From positions 6,076-19,719 of the forward strand of contig DKKK01000173.1 in the NCBI GenBank assembly GCA_002455215.1: DNA of 13,644 nt, in the 5' to 3' direction. How positions within the stretch are numbered: position 1 is the stretch's first letter; each line of letters opens with the position of its first letter. The position numbers and the translations under genes are program-made. Of the stretch, positions 7,334 to 13,644 are shown in pieces. This stretch comes from Anaerolineales bacterium UBA6668. Its GTDB lineage: Bacteria; Chloroflexota; Anaerolineae; Anaerolineales; UBA6668. The notes under the pieces are model-generated. The model was not told the origin of the DNA, did not search any database, and saw nothing but the letters and a program-made list of their open reading frames with translations.

Positions 7334-8320
7334 ATGTCAGCCGAAAAACCTGACCACAATATTGCTTTGGAACTCACACGAGTCACCGAAGCCGCCGCGC
7401 TTGCCGCCGGGCGTTTTATGGGGCGCGGTGACAAAATCGCCGCCGACCGTGCCGCCGTGGATGCTATGCGCCTCGTACTCAATTCGCTCGATATTAACGG
7501 CAAAATTGTGATTGGCGAAGGCGAAAAAGACAATGCCCCAATGCTCCACAACGGCGAAAATTTGGGAAGCGGCTCGGGTATCCAACTGGATTTGGCAGTA
7601 GACCCGATTGACGGCACCAGCTTGATATCCAATGGGCGCGCCAATGCCTTAGCCATTGTTGCCGCCGCCGAAGCCAACACGCTCTTTAGCCCCGGACCGT
7701 TTTATTACATGTCTAAAATTGCAGTCGGACCATCCGCCAAGGGCGCAATTGATATTGAAGCCCCTCCTAGCGCCAACTTACGCTGGGTAGCACGTGCCAA
7801 AGGTTGTGATGTACAAGACCTGACTGTGGTCATTCTCGACCGTCCACGCCACGAAAAACTAATTGGCGAAGTACGCAAAGCCGGCGCACGCATCCGTCTG
7901 GTTGGAGATGGCGACGTTGCCGGTGCTTTGATGACCGCTCGTACTGAAAGTGGGATTGATATATTGATGGGCGTAGGTGGTACACCCGAAGGCGTACTAG
8001 CGGCATGCGCATTGAAGTGTTTGGGCGGAGAGATTCAAGGGAAACTTGTCCCCCGCAATGACGCAGAACTCAGAGTCGGTTTGGAACTCGGCTACGACCC
8101 AAACCAGGTGCTGACTCTGGATGATTTTGTCAAAGGCGATAATATCTTCTTCGCCGCTACCGGCATTACCGATGGCGAATTGCTGGATGGCGTAAAATAC
8201 TACGGCAATGGCGCACGCACACAATCTTTGGTCATGCGCAGTAAATCGGGGACGGTACGCTGGATTACCGCCCACCATCGGCTGGACAAACTCAATCAAT
8301 ACTCTTCCGTCTCTTTCTAG
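7334..8320 (+). CDS. glpX: Class II fructose-1,6-bisphosphatase
   Basis: Hydrolyses fructose 1,6-bisphosphate to fructose 6-phosphate in gluconeogenesis; cytoplasmic, metal dependent. The protein has 328 residues, typical of GlpX. Recognisable blocks are GRFMGRGDK (26-34, with the metal-ligand Asp33), GEGEKDNAPML (61-71), LAVDPIDGTSL (87-97), RLVGDGDVAGAL (188-199) and GVGGTPEGVLAACALKCLGG (213-232), whose Glu219 matches the catalytic-site Glu of the family. Where most GlpX proteins have DPIEGT, this one has DPIDGT, a Glu to Asp change at a metal-binding position that resembles the DPIDGT/DPLDGT motif of related lithium-sensitive phosphatases. A bifunctional fructose/sedoheptulose bisphosphatase role, as in cyanobacteria, cannot be excluded. 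It may be read from the frr-uppS-cdsA transcript or from its own promoter in the 72-base gap. Confidence 0.95.
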   Translation: MSAEKPDHNIALELTRVTEAAALAAGRFMGRGDKIAADRAAVDAMRLVLNSLDINGKIVIGEGEKDNAPMLHNGENLGSGSGIQLDLAVDPIDGTSLISNGRANALAIVAAAEANTLFSPGPFYYMSKIAVGPSAKGAIDIEAPPSANLRWVARAKGCDVQDLTVVILDRPRHEKLIGEVRKAGARIRLVGDGDVAGALMTARTESGIDILMGVGGTPEGVLAACALKCLGGEIQGKLVPRNDAELRVGLELGYDPNQVLTLDDFVKGDNIFFAATGITDGELLDGVKYYGNGARTQSLVMRSKSGTVRWITAHHRLDKLNQYSSVSF

Positions 8321-8322
8321 CG

Positions 8323-8335
8323 AGTTATCAAAAAA
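8323..8335 (+). repeat. 13-base direct repeat, left copy
   Basis: AGTTATCAAAAAA occurs at 8323-8335, immediately after the glpX stop, and again at 8720-8732. The copies are 397 bases apart in the same orientation. Confidence 0.5.
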
Positions 8336-8372
8336 ACGTAACGGCTCAGGCAAAGTGAAACAAACAATGATG

Positions 8373-8407
8373 TTGGGTTGCTCCCAGATAAGTGGGAAAC
8401 AACCTAA
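8373..8407 (+). terminator. Hairpin downstream of glpX
   Basis: Nested arms GGTTG/CAACC (8376-8380, 8400-8404) and TCCCA/TGGGA (8382-8386, 8393-8397) enclose a 6-base loop, with a small internal bulge; the outer stem can extend to 8373 and 8407. No T-run follows on the plus strand. It is the nearest candidate for the end of the glpX transcript, 53 bases after its stop. Confidence 0.35.
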
Positions 8408-8450
8408 AAATAGCACCCTTCAACATTCAGCGTAATCTCTCAATCCCAAA

Positions 8451-8508
8451 AATCTGTGTTAAGGACAGATAGGCTTTACCGACACACTCCTGATTCAGTA
8501 CGCAGATT
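8451..8508. repeat. Inverted repeat AATCTGTGT ... ACGCAGATT
   Basis: AATCTGTGT at 8451-8459 and ACGCAGATT at 8500-8508 are inverted copies with one G-U type difference, 40 bases apart. Another GACAGAT (8464-8470) and GACAGATT (8510-8517) lie beside them, so the CAGATT word is repeated several times. This type of word is common in intergenic repeats of Chloroflexota and Bacteroidota as far as I recall; family assignment was not possible. Confidence 0.4.
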
Positions 8509-8568
8509 GGACAGATTATCGGATGATACAGTTCAGAAAAGTGGGTTCTTCCCTGGTAGCGCAAGCAA

Positions 8569-8615
8569 AGTTGGCGACTCAGGAGTTAGAGTTGCCGACT
8601 TCCTAGTCGCCGACT
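8569..8615. repeat. Long dyad AGTTGGCGACT ... AGTCGCCGACT
   Basis: Arms AGTTGGCGACT (8569-8579) and AGTCGCCGACT (8605-8615) pair over 11 bases with one G-U, and AGGA (8581-8584) pairs with TCCT (8601-8604) inside, separated only by a bulged C at 8580. The 16-base loop (8585-8600) contains another AGTTGCCGACT (8590-8600), so three related 11-base words are packed in 47 bases. This looks like a REP-type or MITE-like unit. No T-run follows. Confidence 0.55.
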
Positions 8616-8719
8616 GAATGAACCAACTATCAACAATCAATTCCCATCATCCGCACTTAGGTCTGATGGATATTCATCCTGCTTTGCCAGATTGTCGGTT
8701 GTGCCAAATAAGGCTGAGC

Positions 8720-8732
8720 AGTTATCAAAAAA
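8720..8732 (+). repeat. 13-base direct repeat, right copy
   Basis: Second AGTTATCAAAAAA, followed by the 8-base palindrome CAACGTTG (8733-8740). Together with the left copy it brackets the dyad-rich segment. Confidence 0.5.
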
Positions 8733-8859
8733 CAACGTTGGGAGGGATTGAGTGATGCCTAACCCACCCACTCTTCGCAAATGATTTAGGCTGTGGTAGG
8801 ATTGCCGTCATTCGAGAAATCTCATCCATGATACAGCATATCCCCCCCAAAAAAAGAGT

Positions 8860-9927
8860 ATGGCGCTTCCCACGATTGAATTTCGCAATGTAAACAAAAC
8901 TTTTAGCCAGCGCGATATCCCGGCAGTGCGTGACTTATCGCTCAGCATCAGCCCCGGCACCCTGGCTGTAGTACTCGGTCCCAGCGGCAGTGGCAAAACC
9001 ACCCTGCTACGCCTACTGGCAGGCTTTGAACGCCCGGATAGCGGAGAAATTTTCGTCAATGGGCAGTGCATTGTCAGCCCGCAAGAGTGGGTTTCCCCTG
9101 AAAAGCGTGGTATTGGTATGGTTTTTCAAGACTACGCGCTCTTTCCCCACCTGACTGTTGGGCAAAACATCACCTTTGGGCTAAAAGACCTGCCTGCCAG
9201 TGAGCAAGAAAAACGCCTGCACAAGATGTTGCGCTTGATTAACCTGCCCAATATTGCCCATGCCTACCCCCACGAACTCTCTGGCGGGCAACAACAACGG
9301 GTTGCGATGGCACGTGCCCTTGCCCCCCACCCCAAAGTGCTTTTAATGGACGAGCCTTTCTCCAACATTGACCCCGATTTGCGCCAACACATGCGCGATG
9401 AAGTCAAGCGCATCCTTAAATCTACCCACACCACTGCTTTGCTGGTCACTCACGACCAACGCGAAGCAATTGAACTAGCCGATTATATTGCGATTATCAA
9501 TGAAGGACGTTTGGAACAGTGGGGAACTCCACAAGACATCTATTGCCGCCCAGTGACGGTGTTTATTGCCAATTTTGTGGGGCGCTCAATGCTATTGCCC
9601 GGCGTAGTCACCGAAAAAGGCGTACAAACCCAAGTGGGGCTAGCGCCCATTCACAGCGAAAATGCTGTTGGTACAAAGGTAAAGGTGATGCTTCGCCCAG
9701 AGATGGTGCAATTGCAGGCAGAACCTAGTGCAAACGCGCTAGCTGTGCGCGTCATGCAGGCGCGTTACTGGGGTGGTGAGTACCATTATGTAGTGCAGTT
9801 GCTCCACCACAACGCAGATGAAGACCTGCTACTGCAAGCAACTCACCCCGCCGCCACCCCCTTACAAGAAGGGCAACTCGTCTACATGCGGGTTAATTTG
9901 CAAGAAGCACGGGTCTTTTCCAGCTAA
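8860..9927 (+). CDS. ABC transporter ATP-binding protein, FbpC/PotA-like (CUT1/iron type)
   Basis: Cytoplasmic ATPase of an importer, 355 residues, the usual length for nucleotide-binding domain plus a C-terminal TOBE-type regulatory domain. Visible motifs: Walker A GPSGSGKTT (40-48), Q-loop GMVFQDYALFPHLTVGQNI (86-104, Gln90), signature LSGGQQQRVAMARAL (140-154), Walker B LLMDEPFSNIDPDLR (161-175) and switch LVTHDQREAIELAD (195-208, His198). The block VSPEKRGIGMVFQDYALFPH and DEPFSNID are closest in memory to ferric-iron (FbpC) proteins, but molybdate, spermidine or sulfate ATPases are alternatives. Residues from about 235 form the TOBE-like part, containing VMLRPEMVQL. The start has only a purine-rich AAAAAAAGAG ahead of it. 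No permease or binding-protein gene flanks it: upstream is 540 bases of non-coding repeats, and downstream a convergent gene begins after 9 bases. Confidence 0.93.
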   Translation: MALPTIEFRNVNKTFSQRDIPAVRDLSLSISPGTLAVVLGPSGSGKTTLLRLLAGFERPDSGEIFVNGQCIVSPQEWVSPEKRGIGMVFQDYALFPHLTVGQNITFGLKDLPASEQEKRLHKMLRLINLPNIAHAYPHELSGGQQQRVAMARALAPHPKVLLMDEPFSNIDPDLRQHMRDEVKRILKSTHTTALLVTHDQREAIELADYIAIINEGRLEQWGTPQDIYCRPVTVFIANFVGRSMLLPGVVTEKGVQTQVGLAPIHSENAVGTKVKVMLRPEMVQLQAEPSANALAVRVMQARYWGGEYHYVVQLLHHNADEDLLLQATHPAATPLQEGQLVYMRVNLQEARVFSS

Positions 9928-9931
9928 CCCT

Positions 9932-9955
9932 ACTGGCTAACGGCTCACTGCCAGT
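9932..9955. terminator. Weak dyad at the convergent gene ends
   Basis: ACTGGC (9932-9937) and GCCAGT (9950-9955) form a 6-bp stem with a 12-base loop across the stop codon of the minus-strand peptidase gene, just after the ATPase stop. The stem is short and no clear T-run follows on either strand, so it is at best a weak shared terminator. Confidence 0.2.
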
Positions 9956-12558
9956 TTCACAATTTCCCCGCTTTTGTTCACCGTCACCCGCGCAAAGTGG
10001 TAGCTCTTGCTACTGTTGTAACTAAAACTCTGTCGGAAGGTGTACACCAAACGGTTTTCCGCAACACTTTTGGCGCGTTGATGATTGCCAATTACACTGG
10101 CGCTAGAGACATGCACTTCTGCCGCGTCCATACCGGGCAGGTATTCTGCCACCACCGACTTCACCTGACGCAATAACTGCGGATCGCCCAGCTCTGCGGA
10201 AGTGGCCTGCACTTCGCTACTGGCAATCACCTTGCGCGAATCGGCGGGTTGTAGGGTTTTGCCCAGTTTGCGGGCATGAGCGTTGCTATGTAAGGCAGGC
10301 AGTAATGGGTCGCCATACAATACAAAACTCAAGAGGGTTTTTTGGTCCTCGCCATCCAGATAACCCTGCCGAGCGTGGACATCGCGTGCCAATTGTGCCT
10401 TTGCCAACTGAAGCGCTTCGCCCACCACAAAATCTGCGCGGATGTGTTCCCAAAACAGGTGCGCCAGCAAGTCGGCGCTCACCAAAGGCGGGGCAACCGA
10501 ACCATAGGCAATCTTAGTACTGCCGACTACAGCGGTTGCGCCATTTGCCAAAAACTGCAAACTCATCGCTTCTGACACGGCTTTCTTTTGCAAAATATTT
10601 GCCCCATAGCACGCTTCTGAGAAGATGATGCCATCTTTGCCAGTTTTTTCCGCCAACAGGTCAGCGGGAGTGAGCGCTTGTGGGTACATCGGAGCGCTGG
10701 TATTGGCTTGGTCGCGCTGTCCATACCACTCCGGCTTGTCTTCTAGCCCGTGCAAGTTAAAATACAGCAGGTCATTGCCCGTTGTGAGCGAGCGCGGCAA
10801 ATTGCGGGGGGCGGTTGGCGGTGAAACGTACAAATCACGCGGGTCGCCAATGGTCGAAAGCACTTCCAAAGAAGCCGGACGCCACACTTGGGCAGTGAAC
10901 CCAGCACTGCGAAATTCCACCTTCCCCATGCCAAACCAACGAAAGAACAGTCTTAGCCAACCATTCAAAGCTTGAACCTGGTTTTTGCGCTGTTTACGGT
11001 GCAAAACCGCCGCTTGTTGGAGCAAACCCACCAACAGGGTGGGGTCATTATCACACGGGCACGGCATACGCCCAACCGACCACTCGGTTACAAAATAATT
11101 ATCATCGGGTGTACCGTAGGGGTTGTCGCTGGGTACTTCTTCATCCACATCATCGGTTGGGTTCGGCAAACGGTGGAAGGGTATGACATCGTCATTACCC
11201 ACAATCAAAAGCGAGCCAAGCGTTCGTTTGCGAGCTTGTAGATGATGGTGCAAATCTGCCAGCAAAAGTTTCACATCCCACGCCTTACTTGCCGAAACCG
11301 GCTTCAAACCAAACGGCTTTAAATTCTCGGCAGAATCCGGCAAAATTACCAAACAAGTGCGCCCAGTATGCTTTTCTGTGCTACGGGCAAGTTCGTCCAT
11401 TGCTGTCAAAACGCGCTGTGCGCCCGTCTCGCCAAATTTGGTGGTGAGATTCTGCAAACTACTCAAAATGACGTGGACTTGCTGGGCATTGCCGATGATG
11501 GGTAGGGGCGCAGGTTCTTGTGCATTTCGCATATCGGGCAATTGGCTTAAGACGCGATGGGTGGCGGCTTGCACGGTGCTAGCTATGGATGCAACTGAAG
11601 GAGTCTCCTTGGTTGGGGTGGATGTGCTGGGGCGTTTCACCGACAGGGTTGGGGGTGCTTGTGTCGGCTGTTTTGCCTGCCGTGCATAGGTCTTATCTGA
11701 TGGCTCGCTGGTTGGAATGGGCGCTGTGCTTTCCGCCAAGCGCATTTCACCGATTGCACCGGGCAATTGGTTCAAGCCTAAAGCGCTAGAAACCACCGCT
11801 GGGATGGGCGCCGGTAAATCAATGGTAGGCGAATTGCCCCATACCTGTTTGTAGGCGTGTTCTCGCCCCCAATAGCGCACCACCACTGTTCCAGCCGAAT
11901 CTAGCATCGCGGCACGTTGCAACATCTCTACACCCAACGCGTGGTCGCCGATATGCATCGCCCCTTCTGCCAAAGCCAAGTGCAATGCCACACATTTATC
12001 CCAGCGGTTTTGCAAACCCTGCACCAGCGGGTAAGTCGCCTGCATTTCGCCCAACAGCAGATGTGCTTGCAGGAGAAATACGAGCGGCAAGGCAGTATTT
12101 ACCTCTGCCTGCATCGCTTGCAAAGCAAAATCGCGGGCGATAGCGGCTTGCCCTTTTGCCAAAGCTTGCCGCGCTTGCCAGCATAAACCAGCCCAAGCTG
12201 GGCTATCGGGGCTGGTGATGGGCGCATCTGCCAATACGTCTGCATGGGCTTGCGCGTGGGCACGCAGGTTGGCATTGGGCGTGGTACTGGCAAGCAATAC
12301 CCAAGCCACCCGCATTTCCGGGTCTGCCAACGTGACCATTTCGGCTTGGGTGGCGGCTAGTCGTGGTTGCTCTTGTAGGCGATAGGCTTGCGCCAGCCAA
12401 TACTGCACCACTAAATCGCCGGGGTAGGCTTTGAGCCAAGTGCGTGCCAACTGCCGGGCAAATGTGGCTTGCTCGGTTTGAATACTGGTTTGAAGAAGGG
12501 TTAGGATGTCGCGTCTGTTTAGCATACCCGCAAAGGTTGCAAGAGTAGTGCCATCCAT
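9937..12558 (-). CDS. TPR-repeat protein with C-terminal clan CD (caspase/C25 gingipain-like) cysteine peptidase domain
   Basis: An 873-residue, probably cytoplasmic protein: no signal peptide or membrane segment is visible. Residues about 13-240 are Ala/Leu/Gln-rich helical repeats of TPR character (for example YWLAQAYRLQEQPRLAATQAE). Residues about 243-355 are a Pro/Thr/Ser-rich linker. From about 358 to 760 lies a caspase-like fold: GSLLIVGNDDVIPFHRLP (448-465), SDNPYGTPDDNYFVTEWSVGRMP (starting at 477, the segment that in C25 peptidases leads to x-V-G-R-x-P), the His of LLYFNLHG (His603), the Cys of IIFSEACYGA (Cys650), and FVLYGDPLLP (745-754), matching the L-x-GDP motif of C25-type enzymes. 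The His-Gly and E-A-Cys pair is the clan CD catalytic dyad, and both residues are present, so activity is expected. A further domain of about 100 residues (775-873) ends the protein. It follows an S41 protease gene by 65 bases. Substrate and role are unknown. The start at 12558 lacks a good ribosome binding site; an ATG at residue 12 is the alternative. Confidence 0.8.
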   Translation of the reverse strand: MDGTTLATFAGMLNRRDILTLLQTSIQTEQATFARQLARTWLKAYPGDLVVQYWLAQAYRLQEQPRLAATQAEMVTLADPEMRVAWVLLASTTPNANLRAHAQAHADVLADAPITSPDSPAWAGLCWQARQALAKGQAAIARDFALQAMQAEVNTALPLVFLLQAHLLLGEMQATYPLVQGLQNRWDKCVALHLALAEGAMHIGDHALGVEMLQRAAMLDSAGTVVVRYWGREHAYKQVWGNSPTIDLPAPIPAVVSSALGLNQLPGAIGEMRLAESTAPIPTSEPSDKTYARQAKQPTQAPPTLSVKRPSTSTPTKETPSVASIASTVQAATHRVLSQLPDMRNAQEPAPLPIIGNAQQVHVILSSLQNLTTKFGETGAQRVLTAMDELARSTEKHTGRTCLVILPDSAENLKPFGLKPVSASKAWDVKLLLADLHHHLQARKRTLGSLLIVGNDDVIPFHRLPNPTDDVDEEVPSDNPYGTPDDNYFVTEWSVGRMPCPCDNDPTLLVGLLQQAAVLHRKQRKNQVQALNGWLRLFFRWFGMGKVEFRSAGFTAQVWRPASLEVLSTIGDPRDLYVSPPTAPRNLPRSLTTGNDLLYFNLHGLEDKPEWYGQRDQANTSAPMYPQALTPADLLAEKTGKDGIIFSEACYGANILQKKAVSEAMSLQFLANGATAVVGSTKIAYGSVAPPLVSADLLAHLFWEHIRADFVVGEALQLAKAQLARDVHARQGYLDGEDQKTLLSFVLYGDPLLPALHSNAHARKLGKTLQPADSRKVIASSEVQATSAELGDPQLLRQVKSVVAEYLPGMDAAEVHVSSASVIGNHQRAKSVAENRLVYTFRQSFSYNSSKSYHFARVTVNKSGEIVKLAVSR

Positions 12559-12580
12559 TCGGACGCCTACATCTCACACA

Positions 12581-12624
12581 CCCCACTACCCCCTACCCCC
12601 TTCCCGCCCCACTTCCCACTTCCC
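12581..12624 (-). promoter_or_regulatory. G-run array with G-quadruplex potential
   Basis: Between the two protease genes the minus (coding) strand carries seven runs of three to five G separated by one to four bases, of the pattern GGGAAGTGGG, GGGGCGGG, GGGGGTAGGGGG, TAGTGGGG. It begins at the S41 stop codon and ends 23 bases before the ATG at 12558. Any four adjacent runs satisfy the usual G3+N1-7 quadruplex rule. Both DNA and the intercistronic RNA could fold. Confidence 0.6.
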
Positions 12625-13644
12625 TATTGTCCTTTAAGCAAGATGCGTTCAGCTTCTGCCAGTTGCGGGTCTAAACCGGCTTCGCGGTCTGATTTGGTGA
12701 GTTTCACTTCAACATCTGGTTCAATGCCAACCCGGTCAATGGTGCGACCGGTGGGCGTGAGCCAACGGGCAATGGTGATGCGCACTCCACCTTGGTTGTT
12801 GTCCAGCGGGATCCAGCTTTGCACCGTACCTTTGCCATACGATGTAACCCCGACAATTTGCCCACGGCTGTAATCTTGGATCGTGCCTGCCACAATCTCA
12901 CTAGCGCTAGCGCTACCTTCGTTGATAAGTACCACCATTGGGATATCCACTGCCAAGCCGCCCGCTTCTGCATTGTATTTCTTTTCTGTGCCATCGCCAA
13001 ACCGCTCTAGCATCACCGGGCTTTGGTCTACAAATTGAGAAATGACGGTAATTGCCGCATTGAGATAGCCGCCAGGGTTGCCGCGCAAATCCAGCACCAA
13101 GCCTTTTGGATTTTCTGCCAGCAAGGTTGTCAAAGTTTCTTTTAGCTCCTTAGCAGTTTTGTCGCCAAATTGATTGATTTTTACGTATGCCAAACCGCTT
13201 TCCAGTGTCTTACCTTCGACACTGGGGATGGTGATTTTGTAGCGGGTGATGGTAAATTCGAGTGGTTCTTCTTCACCTTCGCGCACAATGGTGAGAACTA
13301 CCTGAGTGCCAGCCTTGCCCCGCACCTTGGTAATCACTTCATAAGGGGGCACGCCTTCCATATCCACGCCATCCACTTCAATAATGACATCGCCGGGCAG
13401 TAAGCCTGCCGCTTCGGCAGGTGAGCCGGGGAATGGTGAAACAATGGATAAGAAATCGCCACTGGTGTCTACTTCTGCGCCGATTCCTTCCAACTCGCCG
13501 GACGAATCGGCGGTCAGCAGGGTAAATTGTGCCGGGTCCATGTAGCCCGTGTGGCGGTCGCCTGCCGCTTTTAACATGCCACTGATTGCGCCATAGGCAA
13601 GTTTTTGGTCATCGAGCGGCTGGTCCACATAATATTGGTGCAGG
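12624..13644 (-). CDS. S41 family carboxy-terminal processing peptidase (CtpA-like), N-terminus outside window
   Basis: Serine protease with a PDZ domain, normally exported or membrane-anchored and acting on C-termini of substrate proteins. The frame is open to the right edge (upstream residues read LHQYY before VDQPLDD), so the true start and any signal peptide are outside; a GTG at 13628 is internal, not the start. From that Val counted as 1, the family motif GDRHTGYMDP is at 23-32. The PDZ domain spans about 45-130 (GIGAEVDTSGDFLSIVSPFP, then GLLPGDVIIEVDG), with LVLDLRGNPGGYL at 177-189. The nucleophile Ser lies in EGSASASEI (237-245) and the general-base Lys in SYGKGTVQSW (263-272). All catalytic elements are present. 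About 340 residues are seen against roughly 400-450 for full-length members. It lies upstream of and co-directional with the TPR-peptidase gene. Confidence 0.95.
   Translation of the reverse strand, partial: LHQYYVDQPLDDQKLAYGAISGMLKAAGDRHTGYMDPAQFTLLTADSSGELEGIGAEVDTSGDFLSIVSPFPGSPAEAAGLLPGDVIIEVDGVDMEGVPPYEVITKVRGKAGTQVVLTIVREGEEEPLEFTITRYKITIPSVEGKTLESGLAYVKINQFGDKTAKELKETLTTLLAENPKGLVLDLRGNPGGYLNAAITVISQFVDQSPVMLERFGDGTEKKYNAEAGGLAVDIPMVVLINEGSASASEIVAGTIQDYSRGQIVGVTSYGKGTVQSWIPLDNNQGGVRITIARWLTPTGRTIDRVGIEPDVEVKLTKSDREAGLDPQLAEAERILLKGQ

Larger units (their letters stand above)
8321..8859. other. Intergenic region, about 540 bases, several dyads and a direct repeat, no gene
   Basis: No open frame with a ribosome binding site or recognisable product was found on either strand. 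The region contains four stem-capable sequences or repeat pairs (listed separately) and ends in a C7A7 tract just before the ABC ATPase start. The ATPase gene must have its promoter here, but no convincing -35/-10 pair was seen. Confidence 0.6.

Noticed and set aside
8339..9947. Shared 10-mer TAACGGCTCA at 8339-8348 and 9938-9947
   Set aside because: A single 10-base match in 13.6 kb, once in a gap and once in a gene end, with no extended similarity; within chance expectation.
9932..9955. Strong bidirectional intrinsic terminator between convergent genes
   Set aside because: Only a 6-bp stem with a 12-base loop and no T-run on either side, so it was kept only as a low-confidence feature.
11357..11689. 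110-codon plus-strand frame with many cysteines
   Set aside because: Antisense to the Pro/Thr linker and early peptidase domain of the 873-residue protein; the minus-strand frame is far longer and has a domain structure.
13626..13628. GTG as start codon of the S41 protease
   Set aside because: The frame continues in S41-like sequence to the window edge and a start here would remove the export signal; the gene is better treated as truncated by the window.
1..13644. CRISPR array, tRNA, rRNA or insertion sequence
   Set aside because: No regularly spaced repeats, no tRNA T-loop consensus in a cloverleaf context and no transposase-like frame were seen.

Overview
The window (moderate base composition, roughly half G+C by eye) comes from a bacterial chromosome. 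The gene set is housekeeping-type with no phage, plasmid or insertion-sequence genes. The mix of a BMP-type nucleoside importer with a lipoprotein receptor, an frr-uppS-cdsA cluster, a GlpX-type fructose bisphosphatase, a TPR/caspase-like peptidase and intergenic dyads of the AGTTGGCGACT and ACGCAGATT kind is most reminiscent of Chloroflexota (Anaerolineae-like). That placement is inference from family resemblance, not a demonstrated assignment.

Left block (1-4276, minus strand): an ABC importer of the basic membrane protein/nucleoside type (NupNOPQ or YufNOPQ-like). Transcription runs from right to left: permease (3167-4276), second permease (2229-3161), lipoprotein receptor (1200-2195), then the double-domain ATPase (1-1137), which is cut by the window edge. 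A 12-bp-stem hairpin separates the receptor gene from the ATPase gene.

Intergenic block (4277-5075): about 800 bases between divergent transcription units, with no convincing gene. It carries a reasonable minus-strand sigma70-like promoter candidate, an extended -10 candidate for frr, and two short repeated modules.

Middle block (5076-8320, plus strand): frr (ribosome recycling), uppS (undecaprenyl diphosphate synthesis) and cdsA (CDP-diacylglycerol synthesis), tightly packed. glpX (class II fructose-1,6-bisphosphatase) follows with a strong ribosome binding site after a short gap containing two hairpins. Together these serve translation, cell-envelope lipid supply and gluconeogenesis.

Second intergenic block (8321-8859): no gene, but several dyads and a 13-base direct repeat that look like short non-autonomous repeats.

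Right block: an FbpC/PotA-like ABC ATPase without partner permeases in view (8860-9927, plus) converges, with 9 bases between, on a minus-strand pair. The pair is an S41 carboxy-terminal processing protease (12624-13644, N-terminus outside the window) followed by an 873-residue TPR plus clan CD (caspase/gingipain-like) peptidase (9937-12558). The gap between them holds a strong G-quadruplex-type G-run array on the transcribed-sense (minus) strand. The TPR-peptidase and its G-rich leader are the most unusual things here. No CRISPR array, tRNA, rRNA or recognised riboswitch was seen.
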